Source: an uncultured Clostridia bacterium (GTDB taxonomy: Bacteria > Bacillota > Clostridia > UBA1381). Taken from it: 64,000 nucleotides of DNA. The stretch is taken from the NCBI GenBank assembly GCA_934444735.1, contig CAKSDE010000002.1, forward strand, positions 166,047-230,046. Reading direction: 5' to 3'. The translations under genes and the position numbers were made by a program. The notes under the pieces are model-generated. The model saw only the letters and a program-made list of their open reading frames with translations. It was not told the origin of the DNA and ran no database searches. Below, piece after piece: positions 10,049-20,155 of the stretch (position 1 is its first letter; each line of letters opens with the position of its first letter).

Positions 10049-13000
10049 TTGAAAAGGATAAAGAGCTTTTCGGCAATTGCAGTGATAATTACAATGCTTC
10101 TCTCAAACGTTGTCTTTGCAAGCCCGGCAAAAAAGATATATTCCGATGATATAGAGCTTGTTATGGCGGCAGACGGAAAAATCGCGCTTTTTGACGGCGC
10201 GGACACTGTTTTGGATAAAACACCCTATTTTGCCGATGATGTTTTAATGATCCCGGCGGAATATGTGCTTGAAAATTATGGTTATACCGTTAACAAGAAC
10301 GACTCAGGACTGACGGCAAAGGGGAAATCCGAAATTGAGCTGAGTATTGCAAGCAATTTGATAAAAATTAACGGGGAAGAAAAGACGCTTAAAAAGGAAA
10401 CGGTGAAAAACGGAAGTGAAATTTTCTGCTCCGAGGATATTTTGGAAATTTTAGGCTGTAAGGTGCGGATTACCAAAAGCGGTATACTTGCGGTTTCAAA
10501 GAGCGGAAATTTCACCGACTTTGACGAGAATATATTCCTGCATTTACAGGGAGTATATGTTGCAACAGACGGCAAATACGGTGCGGCGGGAACACCGGCG
10601 GCACCGGTAGACGGACTTGAGGCGGCAAAGAAAATAGCCGTACGGTATATGAAGGAATACGGCACAAGCTATCCCGTGCATATATTTGTAAAGGGCGGCA
10701 CATATAGGTTTAAAAGCGGTGTGAGCTTTGATGAAACGGAATTTACTCTAAATACCTATAAAGGACTTTCGATTGAAAATTTCGATGAGTCCATGCCGGA
10801 ATTTACCGGATCGGTTTTACTGGATCAGGAGAAGTTCACACCTGTAACGGACGCGATGACTTTGGCAAGAGTTCATAAAAATGCAAGGGGCAAGGTTGCA
10901 AGTATGGATCTTCGTGAAATGGGGATTAAAAAGCTTGAGAACCTGCCGAACCTGTTTTACTATATCTATTTGAACGATATTGAACAGACAAACGCAAGAT
11001 GGCCGAATGAAGGCGAGGCAACGATATTTTCGGTGCCTCAGCAAAACAGCTTTACCTTCTCCGAAACCGATCCGACAAGATGGACAGATGCTAAAAACGC
11101 ATATGTGTTCGGACATTTTTCGAGTTGGGGCTGGGAATGGCATCAGGGTATCATCACATCGGTGAATGCGGCTACAAAAACAATCAATATAAAAGGTGCG
11201 GCAAATGATGTGTTAAGAACAAATGCGGCCGGTACAGGCTGGTATGCGGCAAACCTTTTGGAAGAGCTTGATATGCCGGGCGAATGGTATGTCGATACCG
11301 ATAATTTAAAGCTGTATTATTATCCGCCGTATCGTCTGAAGGATCAGAAACTTGAGATGACCGCATATCTTGGCACTCTTCTGACCTTTAACAATTCAAA
11401 AAATCTGACGATAAAGGGAATCAATTTCTCAAAGTGCGGCAGAGCTATTGAATTTACGGGAAATTCCATAAACGGCGTGACAATAACCAAGTGCGAATTT
11501 TCGCACGGTCAGGTTTCGCGTTTTGTAGCTTTCCCGAACGGAGATGTGGTGTATAATGTACAAATTACCGAAAATAAAGTGTATAACTTATTTGGCTCGT
11601 TTGTATATTTCAGAGCAGGAAGCTTGGGAACTTTAAAAAACGGAAATTGCCTGGTTAAAAATAATTTTGTGGCGCAGACCGCGCAGTATTATAAATCCGC
11701 AGGCGGCATGGGTGGATCGTACCAGACCGAGAACTTCGGTAATGTCGGTGTTGAGTGCGTTAATAATGTTGTGCAGGATATTCCGGGCGGCGCGGCTTTG
11801 GGCTGGGCAGGAACAAACTGCAAAATCAACAATAACGAGATTGTAAATGCGGGAAAATACATGAGCGATTACGGCGCGATATATTTCGGACGTTCTACTT
11901 CATATTTCAATATGGAGGTGGCGCACAACTTCCTGCATAACTTTAATAACAACAATGTGTACTGCGGACTTTATAACGATGACGCCTATTCAGGTGCAAA
12001 CTGGCATCATAATGTGTGCGTAGATATGTATCAGCCGTGTATACAGGCACCGGGACTAAACACGAAATATATGTATAACGTTACGGTAAACTGTGCAAAA
12101 ACAGGATCTGTAGGTTCGAGAAAGAGCTACGGCAACAGTGTATACTACAAAGGCTCTATGTGGAATGAAACAAATAAGCTTTTATATGAAAATGAAGAGG
12201 TATACAGAAAAGAATATCCGCAGATGTTTAACTGGCTGGAGCGGGATAAAGAGTTTTTCAATGTATGCTGGGACAGCATATATTACGGAAATGTAGGTAT
12301 CGGAAGTGTTGCGATAAATGATTTCGGCGAGATGGAGGAGTACGGTGCAAAAGAGTTTGAGGAAAACGGAGAGACGATTTCTCTTGTCGGCAAAAACTCA
12401 CAGCGTGCCGGAAATCCGTACTATGATTATTCGGATGATTTCTTTGTAGATCCCGAGCATCAGAACTATAACATCAACCCCGAGAGTACGGCGGCAAAAG
12501 ATGTGCCTGAGCTTTTGGATATTGATGTTACAAAGTCGGGTTTGACGCCCGAGGCGGAGTATCTTCTGGAAAAACCCGAGACCGGCTCACACTTGAAATA
12601 TCCTGCAAACGGACAGAAGAATCTCAATGCGTCAAAGATAACCTTTTCGTGGGATCCGGTAGCGGGCGCAAGCTTTTACAGAATTATAGTTGCAACAGAT
12701 CCGGAGCTTGAAAATGTGGTTTATGATAAAGAAGTAAGAGAAAACGGCAACTTTAATGAGATTACTCTTGACGGATTTTCAAATAACTGCCTCTATTATT
12801 GGAAGGTAGTTGCAAAGAGCGTTACAAGACAGAATCAGTTTGAGGTTGATTCGATCGGCGGACCGTACGCATTTAAGACAGCGGTTCGTGATACACTCTC
12901 GAAAGAAAATTTAAGACTTGCGATTACAAGCTTTGAAGAATTTTGCAAGAATGATTTGCAGGATCCGAACTATGAGTTTGACGCTGATTTTAAGACAAGT

Positions 13001-14356
13001 GCAAATGCAAAGCTTGAAGAATGCAAGAAAGTATATAAACAGGCAAAAACTCAAGATGAGTTGGATAAGGCTGAAGAAGAGATATATTACGTTGTTAAAA
13101 AATCACCGTTTTTCATGAAGGTACATTTTGAGAATATAGACGGTATATATGATCAAAATGCAAAATGGGATACGGACGGAAATATCAGCGTCGGCGCGGA
13201 CGGCGTGTTGACTTTCTCAAGTCAGCAGGGTACAAGAGCAGAGGCAAGAACTGCAATAAAAAATAAAAATTCGATTCTCTGCTTTAAGATGAAGCTTGCC
13301 GATATGGGAACTATCGCAGGAAACTATCAAGGCTTTGATGTTAAGCTGAACGATACAGGTAACGGCTATTTGATCGTCTTTAAGAATGATATAATAGAAT
13401 GGCAGAGAATAGGAAAGACGCTTACCGAAATTCCGAACGATTTTATTGTGGGCGATAAATGGTATGATGTTCAGGCAGGCGGAATAAACACGCCGAACGG
13501 TGTTTTGCAGTTTTTCCGTGTGGACGGAAGAATAATTTATGCCGAGCTTGATCAGACGAGTAATCAGACGAGAGATGAAGGATTTTTCAGAATAAGAAAG
13601 AACCAGTTGGGAAATATTCAGCTGAAGGATATGAAAGAAGTGCCGGCGGACGGTGTTCTGATCGACGATATTCTAAAGGATTTCGTTGAGCCGTATTCGG
13701 CAAAGCATTTGCAGACGCTCTTTATAGGCTCTGCCGATGCGATGGAGATGGGATCCTCCGCACTCTTCTCCAAGCTTGATAAATCGATTCTCGGAGAGCT
13801 TATGTATTCGGCGATAAAGGAAGAAAAGGTATACGCTACAAGAGCCGATATTTCGCAATATAAGAAGAAAATTGAGGAAATGTGCGTGGTTGCGGGATAT
13901 AACCAGGGGCTTTCCGAAAACCTCTTCAAAAATAAGATTGAGTTTTTGTATGACGATATTTTAAATGTTGAGGATATTGATACAAACGGCGTGACGATAT
14001 ATTCGTGGTATAAAAAGCTGCCGGATAAGTTCAAAGCGGTTGCGACGGAATCTATGATGAAAGGTAATTGCAAGAATATCGGTGAGCTGAAAAAGCACAT
14101 AACAAATAAGCTTTTCACGACGATTATTAATTCATGCTACACCGGCTTTGCCGGACAGTCGGAGTATATATCCGAGGTTTTGACAAAGGAAAATGCGGAT
14201 TGCGTAGGAATAGATATAAGCGATTATCTTGCGCTTACTCCGGAGCAGAAACTAAAAGCAAATGATGCTATAGGCAACGGCAAACACGGTAATACCGAGA
14301 GAACTTTAGAAGAGTTGGAGCAGGATATACACGATGCCGTAAAGAACGTAAAATAG
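10049..14356 (+). CDS. Exported right-handed beta-helix protein D1 with LamG-like domain
   Basis: 1435 aa. The start is TTG 10049, fixed by GGAGGTGAT at 10035-10043 and by the signal peptide that follows; no suitable ATG exists nearby. Order: signal peptide (about 1-25); copper-amine-oxidase-N-like stalk (about 27-165); right-handed parallel beta-helix (about 170-830) with the carbohydrate-enzyme hallmarks NARWPNEG, GEWYVDTDN/YYYP and DYGAIYFGR; fibronectin-like domain (about 845-930); helical linker; concanavalin/LamG-like domain (about 1022-1195); helical C-terminus with the NGVTIY and LTKENADCVG domain shared with B1/B2. Conserved acidic residues D607 (DYGAIY) and D644/D645 (YNDDAY) recur in all five beta-helix proteins here and are the best catalytic candidates. 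The core resembles GH141/GH120-type beta-helix glycosidases more than pectate lyases; that assignment is tentative. No SLH, so retention on the cell may go through the shared domain. Confidence 0.8.
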   Translation: MKRIKSFSAIAVIITMLLSNVVFASPAKKIYSDDIELVMAADGKIALFDGADTVLDKTPYFADDVLMIPAEYVLENYGYTVNKNDSGLTAKGKSEIELSIASNLIKINGEEKTLKKETVKNGSEIFCSEDILEILGCKVRITKSGILAVSKSGNFTDFDENIFLHLQGVYVATDGKYGAAGTPAAPVDGLEAAKKIAVRYMKEYGTSYPVHIFVKGGTYRFKSGVSFDETEFTLNTYKGLSIENFDESMPEFTGSVLLDQEKFTPVTDAMTLARVHKNARGKVASMDLREMGIKKLENLPNLFYYIYLNDIEQTNARWPNEGEATIFSVPQQNSFTFSETDPTRWTDAKNAYVFGHFSSWGWEWHQGIITSVNAATKTINIKGAANDVLRTNAAGTGWYAANLLEELDMPGEWYVDTDNLKLYYYPPYRLKDQKLEMTAYLGTLLTFNNSKNLTIKGINFSKCGRAIEFTGNSINGVTITKCEFSHGQVSRFVAFPNGDVVYNVQITENKVYNLFGSFVYFRAGSLGTLKNGNCLVKNNFVAQTAQYYKSAGGMGGSYQTENFGNVGVECVNNVVQDIPGGAALGWAGTNCKINNNEIVNAGKYMSDYGAIYFGRSTSYFNMEVAHNFLHNFNNNNVYCGLYNDDAYSGANWHHNVCVDMYQPCIQAPGLNTKYMYNVTVNCAKTGSVGSRKSYGNSVYYKGSMWNETNKLLYENEEVYRKEYPQMFNWLERDKEFFNVCWDSIYYGNVGIGSVAINDFGEMEEYGAKEFEENGETISLVGKNSQRAGNPYYDYSDDFFVDPEHQNYNINPESTAAKDVPELLDIDVTKSGLTPEAEYLLEKPETGSHLKYPANGQKNLNASKITFSWDPVAGASFYRIIVATDPELENVVYDKEVRENGNFNEITLDGFSNNCLYYWKVVAKSVTRQNQFEVDSIGGPYAFKTAVRDTLSKENLRLAITSFEEFCKNDLQDPNYEFDADFKTSANAKLEECKKVYKQAKTQDELDKAEEEIYYVVKKSPFFMKVHFENIDGIYDQNAKWDTDGNISVGADGVLTFSSQQGTRAEARTAIKNKNSILCFKMKLADMGTIAGNYQGFDVKLNDTGNGYLIVFKNDIIEWQRIGKTLTEIPNDFIVGDKWYDVQAGGINTPNGVLQFFRVDGRIIYAELDQTSNQTRDEGFFRIRKNQLGNIQLKDMKEVPADGVLIDDILKDFVEPYSAKHLQTLFIGSADAMEMGSSALFSKLDKSILGELMYSAIKEEKVYATRADISQYKKKIEEMCVVAGYNQGLSENLFKNKIEFLYDDILNVEDIDTNGVTIYSWYKKLPDKFKAVATESMMKGNCKNIGELKKHITNKLFTTIINSCYTGFAGQSEYISEVLTKENADCVGIDISDYLALTPEQKLKANDAIGNGKHGNTERTLEELEQDIHDAVKNVK

Positions 14357-14370
14357 AGGTGCGTGAAAAA

Positions 14371-14666
14371 TGCACAGACCGCATAAAGCAAATGCTTTAT
14401 GCTATGAACAAACCTCGCCGCTTGAGCGTCGAAACAAGCGATGTATATTTCATCGTGAATTGAAAATTCACGATTTAATTATTACGCTGTTTCTCCTTTT
14501 TCCCAAAAAACTTTGGTTTTTGGGAGCCCTATAAAAGTACGCTTTCGGGCAAGCACAAGCAAAGATTTTCTTTGCTTGTGCTCGGTTTGTCCATTCTGCA
14601 CTATTTTTCAGTATTCCCCATAATGAGCTGTAGTGAAATGATCGTATTTTGCTACAGCTCATTATG
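14371..14666 (+). repeat. Hairpin-rich insert between D1 and E1
   Basis: The D1-E1 gap is 345 bp, but the D2-E2 gap is only 19 bp, so about 325 bp was gained or lost. No gene is seen in it. It holds five inverted repeats: 14381-14402 (9-bp stem), 14452-14474 (9 bp), 14501-14525 (9 bp), 14553-14581 (12 bp), and 14620-14666 (perfect 15-bp stem). This suggests a palindromic repeat element or a structured RNA rather than spacer. No clear target duplication was found. Confidence 0.55.
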
Positions 14667-14701
14667 AAACGAGTGATAATTAAAGAAAGGTCAGTGAACT
14701 T

Positions 14702-17700
14702 ATGAAAAAAATATTGGCAGCGGCAGCAGCTTTATGCATGACGGCACAGCTTTATGTGCCTGTTTCGGCGGCAGATGAGGTTATAATTTATGTTTCTCCT
14801 GCGGGAAGAACAGACGCGTCGGGAGATAAAAACAATCCTGTGGGCAGTATTGATGATACCGAAAGACTTTTGGAAAAATACAGCGGACAATCGGTAAAGA
14901 TACTTTTTCATGCAGGAAAATATGATTTGTCCGATACTTTGACGTTGGACTCCAAGGATTCTGTTACATTTGCGGCTTACGGTGACGGAGATGTAATTTT
15001 TTCGGGCGCAAAAACCTTAAAGAACAGCGGTTTTTCCGCGGTAAGGGATCCCGATATATTGGATAGACTTACCGGATCCGCAAGAAGCAGCGTGCTTGAA
15101 TATCATCTTTCGGACAGCGGTGTGGAGTATTCAAAAAATGACGCTGTGCGCCCGTATCTTTTTGTTGATGATGTGATGAAAAACGCGGCAAGATACCCGA
15201 ACGGCGAATATCTGACGGCAACAGCTGCAAATGGCACAAAGAGCTTTTCCTATGACGGATATGATATTTCCAAATGGGAAAGCGCTGACGACGCGGTGCT
15301 GGTCGGCTCGGCAGATTCGACGTATTTTTGGAGAAATTATGATATAAGCGTGTCGGATGGTGTGATTACCGCGTCGGGAAATGTACGCAAGGGCGCAAAA
15401 TTCTATGTGGAGAATCTTTTGGAGGAGCTTGACACTCCGGGAGAATATTTTATCGACAGAGATGAAAATATTCTTTATTATTACCCCGACTCGGAGATTG
15501 AGAATGAAAAAATTGAGGTGATATCATTTTTAAATGATGCGGTAAAGCTCAAATCGTCAACAAATATTACCTTTGACGGAATCACCTTTGATAAAATCGG
15601 CGGACGGGCGATTCAGGCGACAGGCGCTGAAAATGTCGTGATAAAAAACTGTAATTTTGATTATGTGCAGGGGGATAGCGTAATTTCTCTTACAGGAAAA
15701 GAGTCCTGCATTTCGGATAACAGCTTTTACGGCTGTGCAAATACCGCGGTTACATTCCACGGCGGCAGTATAAGAACGCTTACCGACGGGAATATTGCGG
15801 TAAAGAATAACAGAATATCTTTTTGCGGATATAAATCCAAAAGTGCCATAATTTCATCGGGTTCGTCGGCAACAAGCATACCGTCGGATTTCGGAAATTC
15901 GGTTACGAATAATATTATCCAGGACTGCATGACTTTTATGGGGATTTCGATAAATGCAAATGACTATGAGATAAATTACAATGAAATTATAAACCAGGGC
16001 TACTTAATCGGCGACGGCGGCGCGATATATATGGGAAGAAGCAATGTAAAATACGGCACCGAGGTTGCGTATAACTACATTCATGACGGTCATAAGAATG
16101 ATCCGGCATATGCTTATTGCGGGCTCTACTCCGATGACGGATATTCGGGTACGAATTTTCATCATAACGTTGTAAAGGATATGTATCAGGGTGTTATTGC
16201 GGGAATAGGAATGAACTGTCGTATAAATAATAACCTGTTTATCAATAACTCCAATGCCTCGGCGATAGGCTCAAGAATGACGAACTATTCAAAAGACGGC
16301 GGTGCGGTTGAAAGCGGTATGCAGGACACAATGTATAATGAGCTGGATACGATTTTAAAGCGTACAGATTACGGCGAGCTTTTTAAAACGCACTATCCCG
16401 AGATTGCCGCAGGAGTTTCAAGAAAACCGTATTTTGCACCGTGGAATACAGAGATTACGGGAAATGTTGCAATCGGCGGAAAATCAATCGGCGAAAAACC
16501 GTGGCACCCGTATTATCGGCTTGACGGGACAAAGACTGCAATTACAAATGAGGAAACAGTTGTAAGCAATAAAAATTACGAGATAGAATACGGAAAGAAA
16601 TATATCGGTCAGAATTTGTATGAGGGATATTATGTTGACGAAATAGCGCTTTACGGCGCAAGTATTACCGATGCAAACGGCACGGATCTGAACTGCACAA
16701 GCGCCGGAAATCCTGAATATGAGTATAACGCGGACCTGTTTTGCGATCCCGAAAATCAGGACTATACATTAAAGAGCGGCTTTGACTGCGCAGTTTCTGA
16801 TGTGGGAAGTATCGATATGAGCAAAATCAGTATTGTAACAAGTTCAAATGCAAAAATATACGAAAATTCACCTTCAGGAATAACGCTTTTAACACCAGGT
16901 GAAAATGCGGCAAATGTATCAGCAGCTGCGGATTTTTCGTGGGAAAGAGTGAAAAATGCGTCAAAGTACAGAATTGTAATTTCAAAAAATGCAGATCTCT
17001 CCGATGCGGTTGTAGATGAGACATTTAACGATACATCGGACGCGTTGGTAAAGCAATATACATTAGAAAACGGCGGCAGCTATTTCTGGCAGGTGACGGC
17101 ATACGGACTTGCCAAGAACGATTCATTTGAAATTAAGAGCGATATATGCGCGTTTACGGTACAAAATGCGGATTATATTAATAAAGCCAATCTGACAAAG
17201 ATTGCGGAAATTGCGGGCGAGCAGATAGAAAAGTACAATAAGGGACTTTTGGAATATTCCGATTCACAAATGTATAATAAGCTTTTGCAGGAAAAGAGCA
17301 ATGCGGAAAATGTACTGAATAAAGCGGCGTCACAAAGTGCGATTGATTCGGCGGAGGACAGCATGATTTCGGTTTTAAAGGAGGCAAAGCTTTGCATGAC
17401 ACTAAAAGAGCCGAAAATATCCGAATGCAGGGCAGACCAGGAGACAGATAATGTTTATGTTACAGGCTCGGGATTTTTGGCAAATGCGTATGTAAGCGTT
17501 GTTGTTACAAATCCGAAATATGACATAAATAAGGCGGCAAACGGCTTTGATCTGACATCGGTTCAGTATACCGATACTTTGAGAGCCGATGAAAACGGTG
17601 TTCTTTCGTTTGTGTTTAATACTCGTGTTGACGGGGAGGACAGAAGCGGAAACTATACGGTTTATATGAGCGATGAAAGAGGAGTTGTTATAAACAAAAC

Positions 17701-18064
17701 GTATAATTACGGAATTATATCGGTAGGCGCGCTTTCCTATAAAAATGAGGCGGGAGAGAGCGTGGAAAATATTATGGATATGGCAGGGAAGAAGATTACA
17801 ATATCCTGCAATATCGAAAATAATACCTCCGAGGACATTGCACCGCAGATAATAACGGCATTTTATAAAGACGGCAAAACCCTTGCAGGCGCATTTATGA
17901 ACAGCGATAATGTAATTTCGGCAAATTCCGAAAAGGGCGCGGTATGGGAAATAAATGTGCCGTCCGATGTGTCGGAGATGACAAGAATCGGGGTTATGTT
18001 TATCGATTCAATGCAGACGATGAAACCTCTTGCAAAATTCAGGACTATATATGAGGTGAAATAA
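14702..18064 (+). CDS. Exported right-handed beta-helix protein E1
   Basis: 1120 aa with AAAGAAAGG upstream of ATG 14702 and a signal peptide to about residue 23. A right-handed beta-helix (about 27-700) follows directly, without the stalk seen in D1. It keeps the shared signatures AARYPNGEY, GEYFIDRDEN/YYYP, GDGGAIYMGR (D438) and YSDDGYSG (D478/D479). Then come a fibronectin-like domain (about 725-820), a FIVAR-like helical segment, a beta domain with GFLANAYVSVVVTNP at about 905-1005, and a last immunoglobulin-like domain (about 1008-1120) ending in an MQTMKPLAK strand similar to the C-terminus of A1/A2. The likely role is an extracellular glycosidase or lyase on plant glycan; the beta-helix class is clear, the substrate is not. 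Only 19 bp separate it from F. Paralogue: E2 at 44227. Confidence 0.8.
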   Translation: MKKILAAAAALCMTAQLYVPVSAADEVIIYVSPAGRTDASGDKNNPVGSIDDTERLLEKYSGQSVKILFHAGKYDLSDTLTLDSKDSVTFAAYGDGDVIFSGAKTLKNSGFSAVRDPDILDRLTGSARSSVLEYHLSDSGVEYSKNDAVRPYLFVDDVMKNAARYPNGEYLTATAANGTKSFSYDGYDISKWESADDAVLVGSADSTYFWRNYDISVSDGVITASGNVRKGAKFYVENLLEELDTPGEYFIDRDENILYYYPDSEIENEKIEVISFLNDAVKLKSSTNITFDGITFDKIGGRAIQATGAENVVIKNCNFDYVQGDSVISLTGKESCISDNSFYGCANTAVTFHGGSIRTLTDGNIAVKNNRISFCGYKSKSAIISSGSSATSIPSDFGNSVTNNIIQDCMTFMGISINANDYEINYNEIINQGYLIGDGGAIYMGRSNVKYGTEVAYNYIHDGHKNDPAYAYCGLYSDDGYSGTNFHHNVVKDMYQGVIAGIGMNCRINNNLFINNSNASAIGSRMTNYSKDGGAVESGMQDTMYNELDTILKRTDYGELFKTHYPEIAAGVSRKPYFAPWNTEITGNVAIGGKSIGEKPWHPYYRLDGTKTAITNEETVVSNKNYEIEYGKKYIGQNLYEGYYVDEIALYGASITDANGTDLNCTSAGNPEYEYNADLFCDPENQDYTLKSGFDCAVSDVGSIDMSKISIVTSSNAKIYENSPSGITLLTPGENAANVSAAADFSWERVKNASKYRIVISKNADLSDAVVDETFNDTSDALVKQYTLENGGSYFWQVTAYGLAKNDSFEIKSDICAFTVQNADYINKANLTKIAEIAGEQIEKYNKGLLEYSDSQMYNKLLQEKSNAENVLNKAASQSAIDSAEDSMISVLKEAKLCMTLKEPKISECRADQETDNVYVTGSGFLANAYVSVVVTNPKYDINKAANGFDLTSVQYTDTLRADENGVLSFVFNTRVDGEDRSGNYTVYMSDERGVVINKTYNYGIISVGALSYKNEAGESVENIMDMAGKKITISCNIENNTSEDIAPQIITAFYKDGKTLAGAFMNSDNVISANSEKGAVWEINVPSDVSEMTRIGVMFIDSMQTMKPLAKFRTIYEVK

Positions 18065-18083
18065 AAAAGAGAGGAGAACATAT

Positions 18084-19895
18084 ATGAAAAGATATATTGC
18101 CTGGTTTTTGACGCTTGCCATGAGCTTGTGCGGCGTGAATGTTTTTGCCAAAACCGAATACACTGCCTCTGATTGGGCAAAGACGGAGCTGGAAGATGCC
18201 GAAAATGCCGGGATTATCCCGACGGAGTTTGACGGACGGGATTTTACGCAAGATATAAACCGCATGGATTTTGCAAAGGTCTTGGTAAAGACATATGAGG
18301 CGATTTCGCAAAAGAGTGTGCAAGAGGAGCAGATAAGCCCGTTTGAGGACTGCACCGATGCGGACGTTTTAAAAGCGTATACCTTAGGGTTCATAAACGG
18401 AGTGGACGAAAATCATTTTTCTCCGGCGAGCTTTTTGACTCGCGAGCAGGCGGCAACCATGCTTATGAGAACGTATAAAAAAGCATCGGACGAGAACTGG
18501 TCGATAGAAAACGATACACCGCTTGAATTTGAAAAAGGCGAGGATTTCACAGATGATGCGGATATTTCGGATTGGGCAAAGGAATCGGTTTATTTTATGT
18601 CGGCAAAGGAATTGGTAAAGGGCGTGGGAGAAAACAGATTTGCACCGAAAAATCACATATCGGTTGAACAGGCGGTTATTGCCGCGCTGAGATTGGAGCA
18701 GTTTATGAAAAAATCGGAAACATATAATCCCGATCCGTACACAGATGTGGACAGGGGCGGAACACCCGAAAAAAATGTAGGCGAAGATGTCTATACCGCG
18801 GCATTTATCGGCGGATCGCTGACCGCCGGCGGAAGTCTGTGGATTAGCGAAACAAAGAAGGTTTTAGAGGAGCATATGCCCGGCAAAACTGTGCGCACGA
18901 TAAACGCCGGCAAGGGCGGAACGACGTCACAGTACGGTGCGGCAAGATTTATGGAGGATGTCGGACAGTATGCCCCCGATATTGTCTTTGTCGAGTTTGC
19001 GGTAAACGATACCGAGTTCTCAACCGAGAATCAAGCGAAGATGTACATGGAATCGATAGTGCGCCAATGTAAAAAGCTCGCCAAAGAGCCGATTGTTGTT
19101 TTCCTGTATGCGCCGTATCCTGTCGAAAAGGACAGCGATCTTTATAAAAAATGGGCGCAGGGAGTGGCGTGGAAAGAGGAAGTAGCACGCCATTATGGCA
19201 TAAAGTCGATAAATATTTATGATTATATGCAAAATGATTATGCGAAAACAAAAGAAGAAAATGGATATAATGAGTTTACCGATTATCTGAAAAAACTGTA
19301 CCAGGCTTCGGGCTCGGGATTTAATGTACATGGCGGATACCCCAAATACGCGGAGGCTATACGCGAGGCATTCACACAAAATTATGATGAGTGTATGTCA
19401 ACCATGAAGAATGCGGGTGTTTACTGCAAAGCCGAAAAAGATATTGCCGATGCGGAGTATAAGCAGATTTCGGTGGACAGCCCGAGAATGAATTATGCGG
19501 GAAATTGGAAATTTTATACCGCAGCGGAGCAGTTTACAACAGATGACGGGAAAATATCGATAAATTCGGGACACTATCTCTACCCGTACTTTACTCACGG
19601 AATTGCGCAGCTTGAAAATGATAAAGGCGCATTCGGGTTCGATACGACAGCGGCAGCGGTCAGCATAAGCTACAGTGCGGCGACGGCAGGAAGTTCGGCA
19701 ACGGTTTATATCGATCAGAAAGAGAGCGGCACAGTGAGCTGCCAATCGATATATCACGGTGTAAATTACAACACAAACTGGATAAGTCTGCCGAATGACG
19801 GAAAGACGCATAGAGTTATTTTTGTGGTGGACAGACCGTCAAATGATAATTATGTGTTCCGATTCGGGAGTATAATAGAACGATATACAAAATAG
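18084..19895 (+). CDS. SLH-anchored SGNH/GDSL esterase F
   Basis: 603 aa, GAGAGGAG before ATG 18084, signal peptide to about residue 22. Three SLH repeats cover about 25-215 (cores INRMDFAKVL, LTREQAATML, ISVEQAVIAA). An SGNH-hydrolase domain follows (about 233-455): block I GGSLTAGG with nucleophile S245, glycine block NAGKGGT, asparagine block FAVND, and the histidine block NVHGGYPKY. The usual Asp two or three residues before that His is not obvious, so the third triad member is uncertain. A C-terminal beta-sandwich (about 470-603) is probably glycan-binding. The family removes acetyl or other ester groups from sugars; a pectin or xylan acetylesterase on the wall fits the neighbours. It ends 11 bp before the 219-bp repeat element and lies at the end of the first cassette. 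Confidence 0.85.
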   Translation: MKRYIAWFLTLAMSLCGVNVFAKTEYTASDWAKTELEDAENAGIIPTEFDGRDFTQDINRMDFAKVLVKTYEAISQKSVQEEQISPFEDCTDADVLKAYTLGFINGVDENHFSPASFLTREQAATMLMRTYKKASDENWSIENDTPLEFEKGEDFTDDADISDWAKESVYFMSAKELVKGVGENRFAPKNHISVEQAVIAALRLEQFMKKSETYNPDPYTDVDRGGTPEKNVGEDVYTAAFIGGSLTAGGSLWISETKKVLEEHMPGKTVRTINAGKGGTTSQYGAARFMEDVGQYAPDIVFVEFAVNDTEFSTENQAKMYMESIVRQCKKLAKEPIVVFLYAPYPVEKDSDLYKKWAQGVAWKEEVARHYGIKSINIYDYMQNDYAKTKEENGYNEFTDYLKKLYQASGSGFNVHGGYPKYAEAIREAFTQNYDECMSTMKNAGVYCKAEKDIADAEYKQISVDSPRMNYAGNWKFYTAAEQFTTDDGKISINSGHYLYPYFTHGIAQLENDKGAFGFDTTAAAVSISYSAATAGSSATVYIDQKESGTVSCQSIYHGVNYNTNWISLPNDGKTHRVIFVVDRPSNDNYVFRFGSIIERYTK

Positions 19896-19906
19896 ACAGA
19901 TGCAAA

Positions 19907-20125
19907 TAGGTAAAAAGTAAAATGTAAATTTTACTTTTTAGCCACCGCATCTTTGCGGGGGTATCGTGGGTGATAACCCCTGATTTATAATCAAAAATGA
20001 CGATATGTGCGTCATTTTTGGCTGAAATAAAAAGTTTCAACCTGTAGTAAAATTAAAATCAGACGGAACTTTTTATTTCTACCTAAGAATTTTAATTGGA
20101 AAACGTTAGTTTTACAATTACCTAC
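19907..20125 (+). mobile_element. MITE-like palindromic element, copy 1
   Basis: About 219 bp, nearly identical to 36665-36880. The ends are imperfect terminal inverted repeats (TAGGTAA, 2-3 bases, GTAAAA, read inward from both sides). Inside are a palindrome of TAGGTAAAAAGTAAAA type, a perfect 9-bp hairpin around a GATATGTGC loop (aaaatgacg/cgtcatttt), and a 12-bp AAATAAAAAGTT/AACTTTTTATTT pair. It is flanked by a 13-bp direct repeat AGACAGATGCAAA at 19894-19906 and 20126-20138, as expected for a target-site duplication. It carries no gene. It lies between F and the broken gene G, ending just upstream of the G ribosome binding site. Confidence 0.75.
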
Positions 20126-20155
20126 AGACAGATGCAAAAAAAAGGAGAAAACAGT

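Noticed and set aside
10049..18064. Pectate lyase (PL1/PL9) assignment for D/E
   Set aside because: Beta-helix is clear, but the Ca-binding Asp and catalytic Arg/Lys patterns of those families were not recognised. The conserved acidic motifs fit glycosidase-type beta-helices better.
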